Positions 20,755-31,515 of a stretch of 64,000 nt of DNA are shown here, piece by piece. Every line of letters begins with the position of its first letter. Position 1 is the stretch's first letter. The notes beneath the pieces are model-generated. The model did not search any database, was not told where the DNA came from, and saw nothing but the letters and a program-made list of their open reading frames with translations. The stretch lies in NCBI GenBank assembly GCA_946894095.1, contig OX335644.1, positions 7,793,595 to 7,857,594 of the forward strand. Direction: 5' to 3'. Made by a program: the position numbers and the translations under genes. The stretch is from Incurvaria masculella. Lineage: Eukaryota; Arthropoda; Insecta; Lepidoptera; Incurvariidae.

Positions 20755-21115
20755 ACTATAGAATGCCGAGGTTCAAATCCTCGCCATAGTCATACACCAC
20801 TTTATTTCTTTTTCTGAGCTGGATAAGTGCATTTTGTTATGAATGCGAACTGTTTCATGGTTCGGAACCCGTGCAGAACTGAAGGTCCCCTTTCCCTACA
20901 AGGTGGTAGGGTTAAGACCGCCCAGGTTGGTACCACTTTATTTGATGTAGCGGCAATGAAAAATTGTCCGTTCAGGTCCATCCAGTTCGGTGTAGCCGTG
21001 CTCATAAAAAGAAGATCCTGACATGGCGCTTAATTCCTTCGAGAATGTGGTGTATTGCGCCAATATTATAACGGTAGACTTGTGGTATTAGTCATATGCC
21101 GCGTTTGAAATAAAA
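20755..21115 (+). mobile_element. SINE-S, nearly full length
   Basis: B box GGTTCAAATCCTCGCC at 20770, then TTTTTCTGAGCTGGATAAGT, ATGGTTCGGAACCCGTGC, CCCAGGTTGGTACCAC, GTGCTCATAAAAAGAAGATC, CTGACATGGC and CTTGTGGTATTAGTCAT, ending in an A-rich tail. The A box and first part of the head are lost. Two opposed frames inside it are spurious. Confidence 0.8.
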
Positions 21116-21164
21116 AATACATAAACATTATGAAACAATAATATTGAAATTGTTAACTGTGTAA

Positions 21165-21332
21165 GAGATTTCCCCTCAAGCTTTTCCACCGCCTTTAAGT
21201 TTGATTTTTCTTTTCCAAGGCCCGGACTCTCTATACCTTTTTTCATCAAAATTGGTTTAGCGGTTTAGGCGTGAAGGTGTAACAGACGGACAGAGTTACT
21301 TTTACATTTATAATATCATAGTATAGATGACA
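21165..21332 (-). mobile_element. HEL repeat copy 2, reverse and truncated
   Basis: GGTTTAGCGGTTTAGGCGTG, then AAGGTGTAACAGACGGACAG, AGTTACTTTTAC and TTATAATATCATAGTATAG is the reverse complement of the 5-prime part of HEL (TATTATAAA, GTAACTCTGTC, ACGCCTAAACCGC). The GCTAGT end is missing. Confidence 0.6.
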
Positions 21333-24300
21333 CATTTGGACATTTTTGGTACGAAAGCTAATTCTGTGTTAACGTTGTGTTAATGATATTTTGTTAACAG
21401 AGAAAGTTTCATAATCGTATAGGTGTTCAAAATGATATCATCAAATCGCTTCAATTTCCTTAACGCTTTTTACACCTTTGCTCACTGTACTTGGTGAACG
21501 GATGCGTTTAGACAGCTTTTATTCTACCCTCTCGTTGAACATTGAACTTTGTTACGTTCCTCAAATAAGCTAAAGTTGAACATCAGTTTAATACAAATTA
21601 ACGCGGTGCTTACTTTAAGACCCGATAGTAACACGAATGTAAGTACGTATATCCCTCATTGTTACCATCTTCTCTCGTTATTGAGAGGAGGAAAATTGAG
21701 GCTGAAGATAGGAAAATAACCATCACAGATCTTCTCTGATTCCACCATAAAGAACTGTTAAATATAATCTTAATTAAATTCCTGGTTACCCAACAAAGTT
21801 CTGTTAAAATTAAAATTTTATACTTATATTAAGTAAGATTACCTTTCTAATAATTTACCAACGAATATATTTTCATATTAGATAGTGGAAGTACGAAACA
21901 AAATAGGTTCTGTGTTTGCATATTGAGTCATAAATCCTCATGGGAAATGGTGGTACATACATAATAAACCATAACATCAAAAATAATTCCCAATTTGGTA
22001 ACAAATTGGTAACGACACTATGTTACACTTGACTTACGAAGAACCATCCGAAAACTGATAAATTCAAACTAATATTTGCTTAGAGACATAATTTCGGGCG
22101 TCAAAATGTTTCAAATTCAAGTTGTTGCAACTTTGGAAAATAGCCACGTTTTAAATATGAGATACAAAAAAAAAATTAGTTCAATATTTCCACCAACCGC
22201 AATCAGTACATCTCAGGTCTGAAAACAATTAATTTGTTATAAATGTTATAGTAATACTTTATGGTTAACTCTCAGCTATTCAGAATTGAAAGCACAAATT
22301 CAAATAAAATCAGCAATGTTGATCATGCTTTATTTCAAATTGTTAAATGTAACTTATACATTTTATGTATTTCCTACAACCACAATGAACCCCTAATAAG
22401 AAAAGGCTTTCCTGAAATGGCATTAAAATTGTGTCTAAAGTTGAGAAACATCAATATTACGCTCGAGAAATTCTGGTAAAATTAAATTATCTTAGTTGAG
22501 AGAAAAGACCATCTTTCTGTCACGGAATGATAAATCAAATTTCAAGTGTCAGGCAATCATCGGATAAGTTTTTGATTATAAATCTCAAAAGCTCCTAAAA
22601 TATACGGTAGTATTATTTTGTTTGTTCCTCTTATACTTATTATCACTTGGTACTTAAAAGCTGCCTAGTTGGTATTTAATTAATATAAGAGCTTTAAAAA
22701 TGGCATCTCATAAAACTATGAACTGATTGCGTATTGCGGGAAAACGTAAATTATTTACCACAAAATACTATTTTAATAACGTACAGGGCTTGCGGAATAG
22801 TCTGTGTGCTCATTCTATACTACCTCGGTCAATACAGACCGTCTGCAATTTTATGAAGTTATACTTCTTTTGGCGCCTTTGGGGAAACAGATCAGGGCGG
22901 TTACCATGGGAATTTTTTTAGTTTTCCATTATACAAAATGTAATTCAAAGTAAAATTTCAACACTCATTTGCCCATTCACCCCCTATACACTTTGCAAGC
23001 TTACCCCGCAGCGTATATTTTTCGCTCGTAACGAAGTTGAGTGCGCCAATGTTACACATAATGTATTATTGGTAGTATTTACTTTCGTCTATTGGTTCTT
23101 TGCGTAGTTAAAAATTCCATGAATGGATGAAAACTATGTTTTCTTAACAAAGCAAACGAAATATTACTTATTACGTTCGTATATAAGTACATACACGGTT
23201 TTTGTTTTCACTGTATCCCATATAAATCTCATCAAGCACCAACGTGCATATTCTATGACCACTGATTTCTCAATTATATGTGTCCATGACCAAGGTCAAG
23301 ATCGGTTGAATCGGAGGATTATTCACATATGTCAAGCGACTGGGCTAAGCAATCTGGACATCCTTTCGTGTGCACAAGGCTTACATAATTCTCTGGTCGC
23401 GGCCAGCCTGCAAATACTGGCAAAGCGGGAACAGGGGTAGACCGCAGACTGGATGAATCTCTGGGACCGCGGGAGCCAGCAAAGCCGCGGATTATCTTCA
23501 GCTGCAACTTACTGCTAAAGTTTTAACTTGGCAAATATGGGACATCGGACGAAGCCAAATGGGACCTAAATCAAATACCTTGTGATACCCCCGGACTATG
23601 TAGTGCAAACTATTTGGAAGCCTTCGCAGTGACTGGAGTGCGGATATTGGTGTCACTGTCGTTGTTAATGTGCGTGATAGAGACAATTCTCTGACAATAC
23701 GAACGCCTACTTGTGCACCGATTCTAGGTGGCTCTACGCCAGTTCAATATTTGCACTTGTTTGTTTTCTATCCGCACGCTGACCTAGTTTTTTGTTTCGC
23801 TTGAAATTATGAATGACTTTGTATCTGAACTTTGCAGAGCGCTGTTTTAAATTTAGCGTCAGAAAAGCAACCCCTACCTATAAGTGTTGTTTTAATGGTG
23901 TATTAGAATCCATTACTTTAAAGGATTAAATTAATAAGCTACAAAAAAAGTAACAATACATACTTGTTAAAATTTAAGTTATGCATGAAAAAACAAATTT
24001 AATGCCACATATATTTAACATATTAATCATTATTGCACTTCAATCCCTGTTGAATTTTAGTACACTACAGCCGCATAGATTGTTCAAACCCTCACAAGTA
24101 GTTTCTTGAAAGCGTTTAGGTGTTAAGTGTTTAGGGCAGTAACGATGGCAATAAGCATTTAAAAATATGCAAATTGCGAAGTGGTCTTGAATTAAGGGCC
24201 TGGTACTAGCCAAATCGCAAAGTTAGACGAGGCACCCCAAGTAAACTAACTAAGTCTGACGATTATAAGTGTCATCCTTACAATATATGATTCCTTGTCT

Positions 24301-24684
24301 AGGAATCGAATGATTTTCGTTAATGTATGTTTCCTTTTTCTATACAAAATACATTGCGGAAACGGTGTCCATTTCCGAACTTTTTTGACTAAATGTAGAA
24401 ATCTAAAAGCAAATGGAATTTTTTGTTTATGCATATATGCTGTTTTTGCTTATATCTAGAAATCGAATGACTTTCAGATTTCTAATGAGAAAAATCAACT
24501 TTTTTTATTTTTATTATTATTTAAATAAATGATGGAATAAAAAAATATTAACAATCCATTATCAGTCTGGAGTTCTATTTGGATTTGCTGAAGCGTTTCA
24601 CTACATATTATTACATTTGTTAAAAAGTGCATTTGTATGGCGCGAGTAGTTGGCTAGTCCTAGCGCCTTAAAACGATTTATTAC
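21333..24684. other. Long repeat-poor intergenic stretch
   Basis: Over 3.3 kb without a recognised repeat or gene. At 23300-23700 the composition is more balanced and frames run on both strands, but none carries a domain I know; it may be an unrecognised transposon piece. Frames at 22261, 22727, 23123 and 24246 show no coding signature. Confidence 0.4.
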
Positions 24685-25128
24685 TTAAGGTGGCCCTTCC
24701 CGGCGAGACTAACTCATTAGCAACAAAACCGAGCTATTGCGCTCTGAGATCTTCTCTTTTTCAAAGAAAAAGACAGGCTCTGTGATGAGGAGGATGCAAC
24801 ATGTCCACAAAGCAGACAATGCGCATAGTGTTTGATTTGGTAAGATTTACGAAAAATTTAATTACAAAACGACTTATAGCAAAAAATCTGATGACAAATG
24901 ATGTTTTTATTTTATTGTTGAGTAATCCACCTCCAAAGTTTTTGTATAAAACGCGCGAAATTCGGACCTTATTACTTAGAAACCAAACACAATTTTACAA
25001 TGCCAACGGTCATCAGACATCTAGTTCCGTCAAATAAAGCTATTTTGAGCAAAATTTTAGATCTCTAAAAATAAATATGGGCATGATATTCTTTCCACGT
25101 TTGTATGGGGAGTTGAGCGGGAGAGCCA
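24685..25128 (-). mobile_element. MITE-B copy 2, decayed
   Basis: Left end TTAAGGTGGCCCTTCCCGG, then CTAACTCATTAGCA, CGAGCTATTGCGCTCTGAGA and the shared interior. The right end has decayed to GAGTTGAGCGGGAGAGCC with the TTAA lost. About 70 bases of the interior (the CAGCGGTCGTGG block) are deleted relative to the copies at 27453 and 61386. The forward frame at 24801-25037 lies within it. Confidence 0.8.
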
Positions 25129-25238
25129 GATATTTTCTGTCTTTATTAATTATAGGGTACTACTTGAGTTATTTTTTCACATTGGATAATACACGCTCTC
25201 GATAAGTTTCGTAAACCTTTTATGGAGATACCCTTAGT

Positions 25239-25470
25239 AGGGCTGATTTTTCAATGGTCAGATAAACAGCCAGATAACTATTCGACGGAGTTATTTACGA
25301 TTCTGCTTATCCATCCGATAAAGTAAGTCGATATATTTATTTGTAAAATTATAGTCAGATAATATAATTTGTGATAGAAGATATAATTCTCCGGCAATGA
25401 CTTTACGTCTTTTGACATACGTGAATTTGTGCTATCAGTCCGATAAGTACTATCTGAGGATTGAAAAATT
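25239..25470 (+). mobile_element. MITE-A copy 2
   Basis: AGGGCTGATTTTTCAATGGT at the left; TCCATCCGATAAAGTAAG, ATAGTCAGATAATAT and CAGTCCGATAAGTACTATCT inside; the right end TGAGGATTGAAAAATT is cut off at 25470 by a LINE 3-prime end before the CGTCCCT terminus. Confidence 0.8.
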
Positions 25471-25620
25471 GAAATGAAATGAAAAAATACTTTATTTGCA
25501 GCCATACGGTACAAAAAGGAGGAAATTAATTCCATAAGGCATTTTCTACCCTTCAACCTTAGAGATGTAGGAGAGGTGCAGTGAGGTGGGCAAAAAAAAT
25601 AAACGTAAAACAAAATGAAT
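25468..25620 (-). mobile_element. LINE 3-prime end inserted into MITE-A
   Basis: Read in reverse: CCCACCTCACTGCACCTCTC, TGCCTTATGGAATTAATTTC, GTACCGTATGGCTGC, AAATAAAG, then TTTTTTCATTTCATTTC. The poly-A-signal-like hexamer and ATTTC tail are typical of a non-LTR 3-prime end. The clade is undetermined. The reverse frame across it is not a gene. Confidence 0.55.
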
Positions 25621-27422
25621 TAGCGAAAATATTAACTAACCTAAGAATAAGGATTTATATATTAAAATAAATTACATAGTAATTAATTTGTTTTATTTTA
25701 TTATATTTATTTATATTTTATTTTTAATAAAATTGCCCCTAAAAGTTTAGCAAAATTGACTGGCCGGCCATTGATTCAGGGCATTCACGTTTAATTATGC
25801 TGAACTTATTCTATCTGACAACGCTAATACTTTCAAAGCAATACAAGGCTTACATTACAAGTAAACTGAATCGGCTGATTTGTATCCGAATACATTTCAG
25901 CTACGAGTTATTCATAATATACGAAAATGTGCAAAAATATAGCAAGCATATTACGCATATAACGTACTTAAGTATATAGATAAAAATTGAACACAATTTA
26001 TTATTTATAACTAAATATTTCATTTTTTATTTAAACCAAAATCTTATGTTCTTTTATAATGTTAATAGTTTTTAATATTCTAACCGAACATTCGTTAAAC
26101 CACATTTCCTTGCATATTGCATTGACGTATCGGATTGTATACTGTCATGTACTGAAGTAATTGAAAGGGTCCCAAACGTATTCTATCAGGTCTAGGTATT
26201 CTAGCAGTATTGCGTTATTATGGTTACGACATGTCTTCCAATTAAGGCACACAGAAGGACAATACGGAGCGCAATAAGATCAAATGCCACATCACACACA
26301 GGGGTGTCTGGCTACCCCGGTTCGTGCTAATACGATTGTTATGTACACATTATGTGCTAGTATTTATTCTGGAGTCGTAGATAGAAATGATCAATATTAG
26401 GGAGAACGCACATGAAAAATAGGTATGTTGAATCGAGAGGAAATTAAGGCCATTCATTAATGAAAGAAAGCTACTAAATATATACGCAAGGCTGGACTCA
26501 AATAAGCTACCTCTTTCTACCAATTTGAACACTACTCGATCAATCTGATAATTTTACTCCAATCACACCGCCCGTAAACAATGCCTCGTACTAACACAGT
26601 CTTAAAATTAAACATACTTTATTATAACGCTTCACCTGAGTGTTATTATGGAATGGATAGACGCAATGCCTGCAAAAAATGCTTCGAGGGCAGGCTTAGA
26701 CTTTATTTTATTAAGTAGTTCTCTTGAGAGCTCTCTTCGTCTCATGAATGTGTACTTCATTCGGGTTCGCTTAGAAGCCATTTTGAATCAAAATACTGAT
26801 TTACTTGTATATCCAAAAACCTTCTTATATACCTTTCTCTCTTTGAACATTTAATATACACTAATTGCGTTAAAGGCAGACTCCAAAAAGTATTTCGTGC
26901 TTTCTTTTGTACATGAGGTATTCGATTGTAGCGCAGATTTTGAACTTAGCGCTCCGCGGCAGACATTGTGCTGCGCGCACATTTTTGCCTTTCAGAAGCT
27001 TCCTGAAAAGCTTTCGCCGAGTGGCTAGGGCGGCGGGGCGGTGGGGCGGCGGGGCGGGCGGGCCGGCGTTAGCTCACAACTCATTAAGCTAATTGCTTAT
27101 TTATCGTGGGCGGAAAGGCGCGTGGCACTTAGCGTCGAAGGTACCAACTCGGGTGAAAACTAAACGTCGAATGTAAAGCTCCCGAGCGGCCTAGGAGAGC
27201 TGAGAGCGGTTGATTTTGTACATGATTAACCTTTTCATAATGTCTGCAAAATCTGACTCACGTAATCTGTAAAATGTGAGCTAAGTTAAAAAGGGTTTTC
27301 CAATAAAAGTGATCATATTTAATTATGCGAAATGATAAATTTAACAAACGACCTTCTTCTTCTAATGAAGTCCGAAAATTAACTGTGAAAATTGGCGTTA
27401 ATCTGAATCTTCTCATAAATGT
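25621..27422. other. Intergenic; GC-rich island at 26940-27070
   Basis: At 27025-27065 runs of GGCGGGGCGG sit beside TTAGCTCACAACTCATTAAG and CTAATTGCTTATTTATCG, which contain homeodomain-type cores. The forward frame at 26907-27092 follows the GC run and is not convincing. The rest is AT-rich; 26280-26580 has no recognised content. Confidence 0.35.
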
Positions 27423-28250
27423 ACAGCGGCGTACGGGCGAGAGGACTTGCCTTTAAGGCGGCCCAACCCGGCGGGACTAACTCGTTCCCGGGCACGGTAC
27501 AAAACCGTGCTGTTGCGCTCTGGGACCTTCTCTGTTTCAAAGAATAAGACAGGCTCCGTGATGAGGAAGATGCAACATGTCCACAAAAAAGACAATGTGC
27601 ATAGTGTATGATTTGGTAAGATTTACGAAAATTTTAATTTTAAAACGACTTATAGCTAAAAGTGAACCACGACCGCTGTAGTAAAAAATCTAACAAAAAC
27701 CAAATAGATAATAAATCTTTGTTTAAACAAGCTATGTCTGATGACTAATATTTTTACGATGTTCTTACTTTATCATTGCGTAATCCACCTCCAAAGTTAT
27801 TGTAAAAAACGCGCAAAAAATTCGAGCTTTCGGACCTTATAACTTTGAAACCAAACACAATTTTACAATGCCAATGATCATCAGACATCTAGTTCGATCG
27901 AATAAAGCTATTTTGAGCAAAATTTTGGATCTCTGACAAGAAATATGGGCGTGATCTTCTTTCCCTTTTTGTATGGGGAGATGAACGGGTTGGGCCACCT
28001 TAATGCGAGAGGTTATGGGCTAAAATCCTCGCCCCCAAAACCCATGTAAAACTTAGGTCCCCTACTCCTACTAGAATAGAGTAACAAACCTGCCCGGGAT
28101 GAAATTATGTCTGAAGTGTTAATTAAAGATTGTCCGTTTTTTCTATCCAGTTTAGTGTAGTTGTGCTCATTAAGTGAAGGTCTTGGCATGGCACTTCATT
28201 CCTTCGGGAATATGGTGTACGTATTGGGATAATATCATAACGTTAGTTTA
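27423..28250 (+). mobile_element. SINE-S split by MITE-B
   Basis: The SINE head (ACAGCGGCGTACGGGCGAGA, GGACTTGCC) stops at 27452, the MITE-B element fills 27453-28003, and the SINE resumes with TGCGAGAGGTTATGGGC and TAAAATCCTCGCC, then CCTGCCCGGG, GTTGTGCTCATTAAGTGAAG and CATTCCTTCGGGAATATGG. Comparison with 40072-40471 shows the two halves rejoin at TTAA without loss. Confidence 0.8.
27453..28003 (-). mobile_element. MITE-B copy 3, inserted in a SINE
   Basis: TTAAGGCGGCCCAACCCGG at the left and CGGGTTGGGCCACCTTAA at the right: near-perfect inverted ends with TTAA on both sides. The interior is collinear with the copy at 61386 on the opposite strand. It is non-coding; the reverse frame 27413-27595 is spurious. 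Confidence 0.9.
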
Positions 28251-28809
28251 TTCATTGATTTATATTGTTATTGGCTTACATAAAGAATTTAATCACATTA
28301 AAAAATAAGAACAACATGTATAGTAATTTAAAATGAACAAATTACACAAAACAAATAAATCAATATAAAATTGCAAAAAAATTAAAATTAATAAAATTAT
28401 AATAAAGAAGTAACAATAACCGACAAAACTGTTGCATTTCAGTGAGTGGAAACCAACAATAAAAAAATAAGTGAAAGAAAAACGAAAACAACATTACGCT
28501 TACAATGATATATGAATGGTCAAGAGGTAAGTGGTAACAAATGCTCCTATTATAAGTTTTTTTATACTTGATTCCGAACATGAAAAAATGTCACACTTAT
28601 CCCTAAAGTTAATGTATGTTTTCAGCATTCTGTTAAGGGGAGAATGAGAACCATGTTCGTGCGGGAGTTAAAAAGGCATGGCATGGTGGAAAGGCATCCT
28701 ATTTTATAATCTACTTGTAGGATAAGGGACTTTAATATCTATCCTTTGTAGGAGTTCAGTGCAATCGATCAGTGCATTTAAATTGTATGTATGAACATTA
28801 AGTCAGCCC
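28251..28809. other. Intergenic, AT-rich
   Basis: Runs of AAATAAAT and AAAATTAATAAAATTAT dominate. The reverse frame at 28360-28581 is low-complexity Phe/Tyr/Leu translated from AT-rich DNA and is not a gene. Confidence 0.5.
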
Positions 28810-29130
28810 GGCAACGGCGTAGTGCTAATGTATCCATTGAGTAATAATCGAGGCGAAGGTTTGTGCTATTGAGTTACTGACAACTATTTTCAGCAAAAGT
28901 GAGTTGGTACACAAATCGCTTTTGCACTCTCTCGAGTCTGTCGATATGTACTTTGTAACATGGCCTGGAGGCCGTGCTGCAGTATTCCAAAACACTACGT
29001 ACCAAGGAGTTATACAATATGATGAAAGTATATGGGCTTTTAAAAACACTTGCCTTTCTAACGACGAAACTTAGCATTTTAAATGACTTTTTAGCAATGT
29101 AATCGATGTGAACATCGCTTTAGTTGCGTG
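28810..29130 (-). mobile_element. Jockey/CR1-like LINE reverse-transcriptase tail
   Basis: The reverse frame reads VHIDYIAKKSFKMLSFVV, RKASVFKSPYTF, then LYNSLVRSVLEYCST and KVHIDRLERVQKRFVYQL. The order ML.F..R...F......LY.SLVRS.LEYCS...P.Y..HI.R.ERVQ..F is the region after the reverse-transcriptase core in Jockey/CR1-type ORF2. It has no upstream RT domain, so it is 5-prime-truncated. Confidence 0.85.
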
Positions 29131-29912
29131 GCCAGTCATGTAAGGTAGCTTAAAATAAAAATATTGCACTAATTAGTTAACACACGGAATACACACTCCC
29201 AATTCGTCACTGAATCAGTAAATAACTTCCGATCCATCCTGGTACGGATAGCTTATGGAAATAATCATTTAATTTCTCGTTAGCGCCGAATATGGAAACA
29301 CATGCAAACGTTTCATTTCTTGCCACTCATTCCGCGTGGCGCTGCGATCGATTACCAAAATGCCAAAGTAATTTCAAATTAAATTCCTCTTCTGAAAACA
29401 TTCATCAACACGAAATTCACAGAATTTGCCTCCTGAATTAAGACAAAAAACTGCAACGGTTAAATGCGTTTCCTAACTGTATAATGATTCATTTTATGGC
29501 ATTTATAATGATAAGATTAGGTTCTTTAAAAAGTTAGTAAATATTAAATATATTGAATGTTGCATTATAGTTAATTAATATAATAATATATTAGTATAAT
29601 AATATTGAATAGTATTTTATATTTATTTTACAAATTATGTTATTTTATTTATTGAGTATTACAAAACTGTCATTTCATAGAGATTTTTAATTAAAACTTA
29701 ATTTCTTAACTTCACCTATTGCATGTCCTAAGCAATAAACACATCTCATCAGGCATTGGGTGTGTTTATACCGTGTATCGTGTGTTTTATTTCCCTAAAT
29801 ATATTATCTGCATTGAAGTAGCTACATGTCCCGTATACAACTCAAATATATTTATATTTTTTTAATAAAAAAGACCAACATATTTTCTCCCAATCAATAC
29901 ATTCTCATTACA
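29131..29912. other. Intergenic; repeat-free block 29210-29420
   Basis: 29210-29420 has a balanced composition (TTCTTGCCACTCATTCCGCG, TGGCGCTGCGATCGATTACC) next to AATTTCAAATTAAATTCC, unlike the AT-rich sequence on either side. It matches no repeat found elsewhere in the window, so it is a candidate for conservation testing. 29500-29830 is very AT-rich. Confidence 0.35.
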
Positions 29913-30143
29913 ATGGAAACAACAGAGTATCCAGTCCAAAGTTCTGAACAAAAGGCGAAAACAATAGTGGAAATGGTGCAAGCCGCAACCACGGAGCTGC
30001 ATTCACACATGCCGACTGCAGCGCTGTGCAAAAATAATTTTATCTCAAAGGGAATCCTGCTGGTGGAATGTGAATCTACTATATCTACGGTGGAATCGGG
30101 AAGGATGGTATACCAAGGTTCTGTACACAGTATTTTGCGGTAG
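29913..30143 (+). CDS. Possible small coding sequence or retrocopy
   Basis: From an ATG after CATTCTCATTACA, 76 codons read METTEYPVQSSEQKAKT, VEMVQAATTELHSHMPTAAL, then ISKGILLVECEST and VYQGSVHSILR before TAG. The mix of residues looks coding, whereas the extension upstream of this ATG is low-complexity. I see no signal peptide or domain and no neighbouring exon. It may be a fragment of a retrocopied mRNA or a chance frame; the opposite strand is also open over much of it, which weakens the case. Confidence 0.25.
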   Translation: METTEYPVQSSEQKAKTIVEMVQAATTELHSHMPTAALCKNNFISKGILLVECESTISTVESGRMVYQGSVHSILR

Positions 30144-30205
30144 AATAGAGTAATAAGACTATCATTGTGTAGCCTTCCATAGCCTTTCATACCAGCAACA
30201 CACCA

Positions 30206-30416
30206 GTAGGCCTATTCATGTAATTCCGTGCTCAGGAATCAGGAATCTTTTAATTGAGAAAACCGCTTTAATAGCGGTTGTTAAAGCGATTTTCTTGAAT
30301 GAAAAATTCCGGAGATCGATATTTCGATTATTGAAGGTTTTCCTTCGATAAAATATCTGTTTTCTCAACTAAAACATTTCTGATTTCTGAGCGCTAAAAT
30401 CCAAGAATAAGCCTAC
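30206..30416. mobile_element. MITE-E copy 2
   Basis: GTAGGCCTATTCATG, GTGCTCAGGAATCAGGAATC and TTTTAATTGAGAAAACCGC on the left are mirrored on the right by CTGTTTTCTCAACTAAAAC, ATTTCTGATTTCTGAGCGC and CCAAGAATAAGCCTAC. Internal hairpins include ACCGCTTTAATAGCGGT. It is the best preserved MITE-E copy. Confidence 0.75.
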
Positions 30417-30585
30417 CAACGCCATGGGTTCAATCCCTGCCCCGTTCACGCGCAATCTATTTTTCTCTTTCTGAGTTGGTGACGAATATTTCATTAGCAA
30501 TGCGAGCTGAGCCATGGTTCGGAATCCATGTAAAACTGAAAGTGGTTGGCTAAGCTGCCCCTGATAGCATCGTAATGAAGACACT
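30417..30585 (+). mobile_element. SINE-S fragment
   Basis: B box ATGGGTTCAATCCCTGCCCC, then TTTCTCTTTCTGAGTTGG, GCAATGCGAGCTGAGCCATG and GTTCGGAATCCATGTAAAAC. It begins exactly where MITE-E copy 2 ends, so the MITE may have replaced or interrupted the head. The 3-prime half is absent. Confidence 0.7.
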
Positions 30586-30799
30586 CCTATGACTGTTTTA
30601 TTACTATGGCTTTCTGTAGACCTCGCGATTCTGTCTTTCAATAGCTTAAATTGAACAAATGTTCACCTTAAACCAAAATTAAGAATTAAACATTTTTTTC
30701 CCGTCTTTAGGTCTTGTCACACAACATTTTTGAACATTTAATGTTTAAAAATCTTACAAAACATTTGTTTTGTGGCAATCGTCTCTACCATACATATTT

Positions 30800-30919
30800 T
30801 TCATCAAAAATCAGTCAAGGTTTTCCGTAAAAAAACTCGCTTCGAAAAGCTATGAAAGCAGTTTTCTATACTCAGGATTCCTGATTCCTGATTAATGAAT
30901 GTTAGGAATAGACCTGCTG
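30800..30919. mobile_element. MITE-E copy 3, right part
   Basis: AAAGCAGTTTTCTATACTCA, GGATTCCTGATTCCTGATTA and TAGGAATAGACCTGCTG match the reverse complement of the MITE-E left end. The opposite end is not clear between 30650 and 30800, so this copy is truncated or diverged. Confidence 0.55.
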
Positions 30920-30944
30920 ATCCATTAGATCTATTATCTACCTA

Positions 30945-31110
30945 TAGAGTCGGCAAACTGTGCAATACAATCCTTGCCGACGTATTTTCCCCAAAGTAAA
31001 ACCTGGGGTCCTTCAAATATGGTGTGAGCGCATCCCCCGTTAAATAGCAAGCCCATATGCGTCGTCGGACATCTCTTATGCGAGCGCTTGGCGTACGCCA
31101 TAGGTCGCGC
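30945..31110 (+). mobile_element. LINE ORF2 C-terminal fragment
   Basis: Reads VGKLCNTILADVFSPK, then NLGSFKYGVSA and RRRTSLMRALGVRHRSR, the third relative of the tails at 5735 and 48118. Stops and frameshifts interrupt it and no upstream ORF2 is present. Confidence 0.65.
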
Positions 31111-31234
31111 ATATCTTAAAAATGATTCAAGTTTGAATGTAAAAACTGAATTAAAAAAAAAAACATGGGGTAAGAATTAAAATGATAATTTAATCGGTTC
31201 GTTTTACTTAACTTCACGCGTTTATATCTTTATT

Positions 31235-31515
31235 CCAGCCTTTTGCCGTCCGCTGCTGAACATAACCCTCTTTGTCCTTCTAGTCATTTCTCCTGCGCTA
31301 CGCTTGTGGTGCATGGCCTTCATTCCAGAAATTGTCTGCTTCATCAGCTATCGCTTTTGCAGCAGACATTTTCATTTCCAATCAAACTTGCTGATCTTGT
31401 TGGCCACTTTCGTTCTCTGATGAATAAACTCATTCTTGATCTTATCCCTCATAGAAATACCGTGCAAAGCTCTTTCCGTAACTCGTTAAATGACCTGAAA
31501 TCAATGAACTAGTCT
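31235..31515 (-). mobile_element. RTE-type LINE ORF2 tail
   Basis: The reverse strand reads TERALHGISMRDKIKNEF, IHQRTKVANKISKFDWK, then degraded sequence ending KRVMFSSGRQKAG. The order ERA..GIS.RD.I.NE.I..RTKV...I....W is the linker after the reverse transcriptase in RTE ORF2. The forward frame at 31243-31512 is its antisense shadow. Confidence 0.8.

Noticed and set aside
31243..31512. 89-codon forward frame as a gene
   Set aside because: The reverse strand reads as an RTE ORF2 tail, so the forward frame is its shadow.
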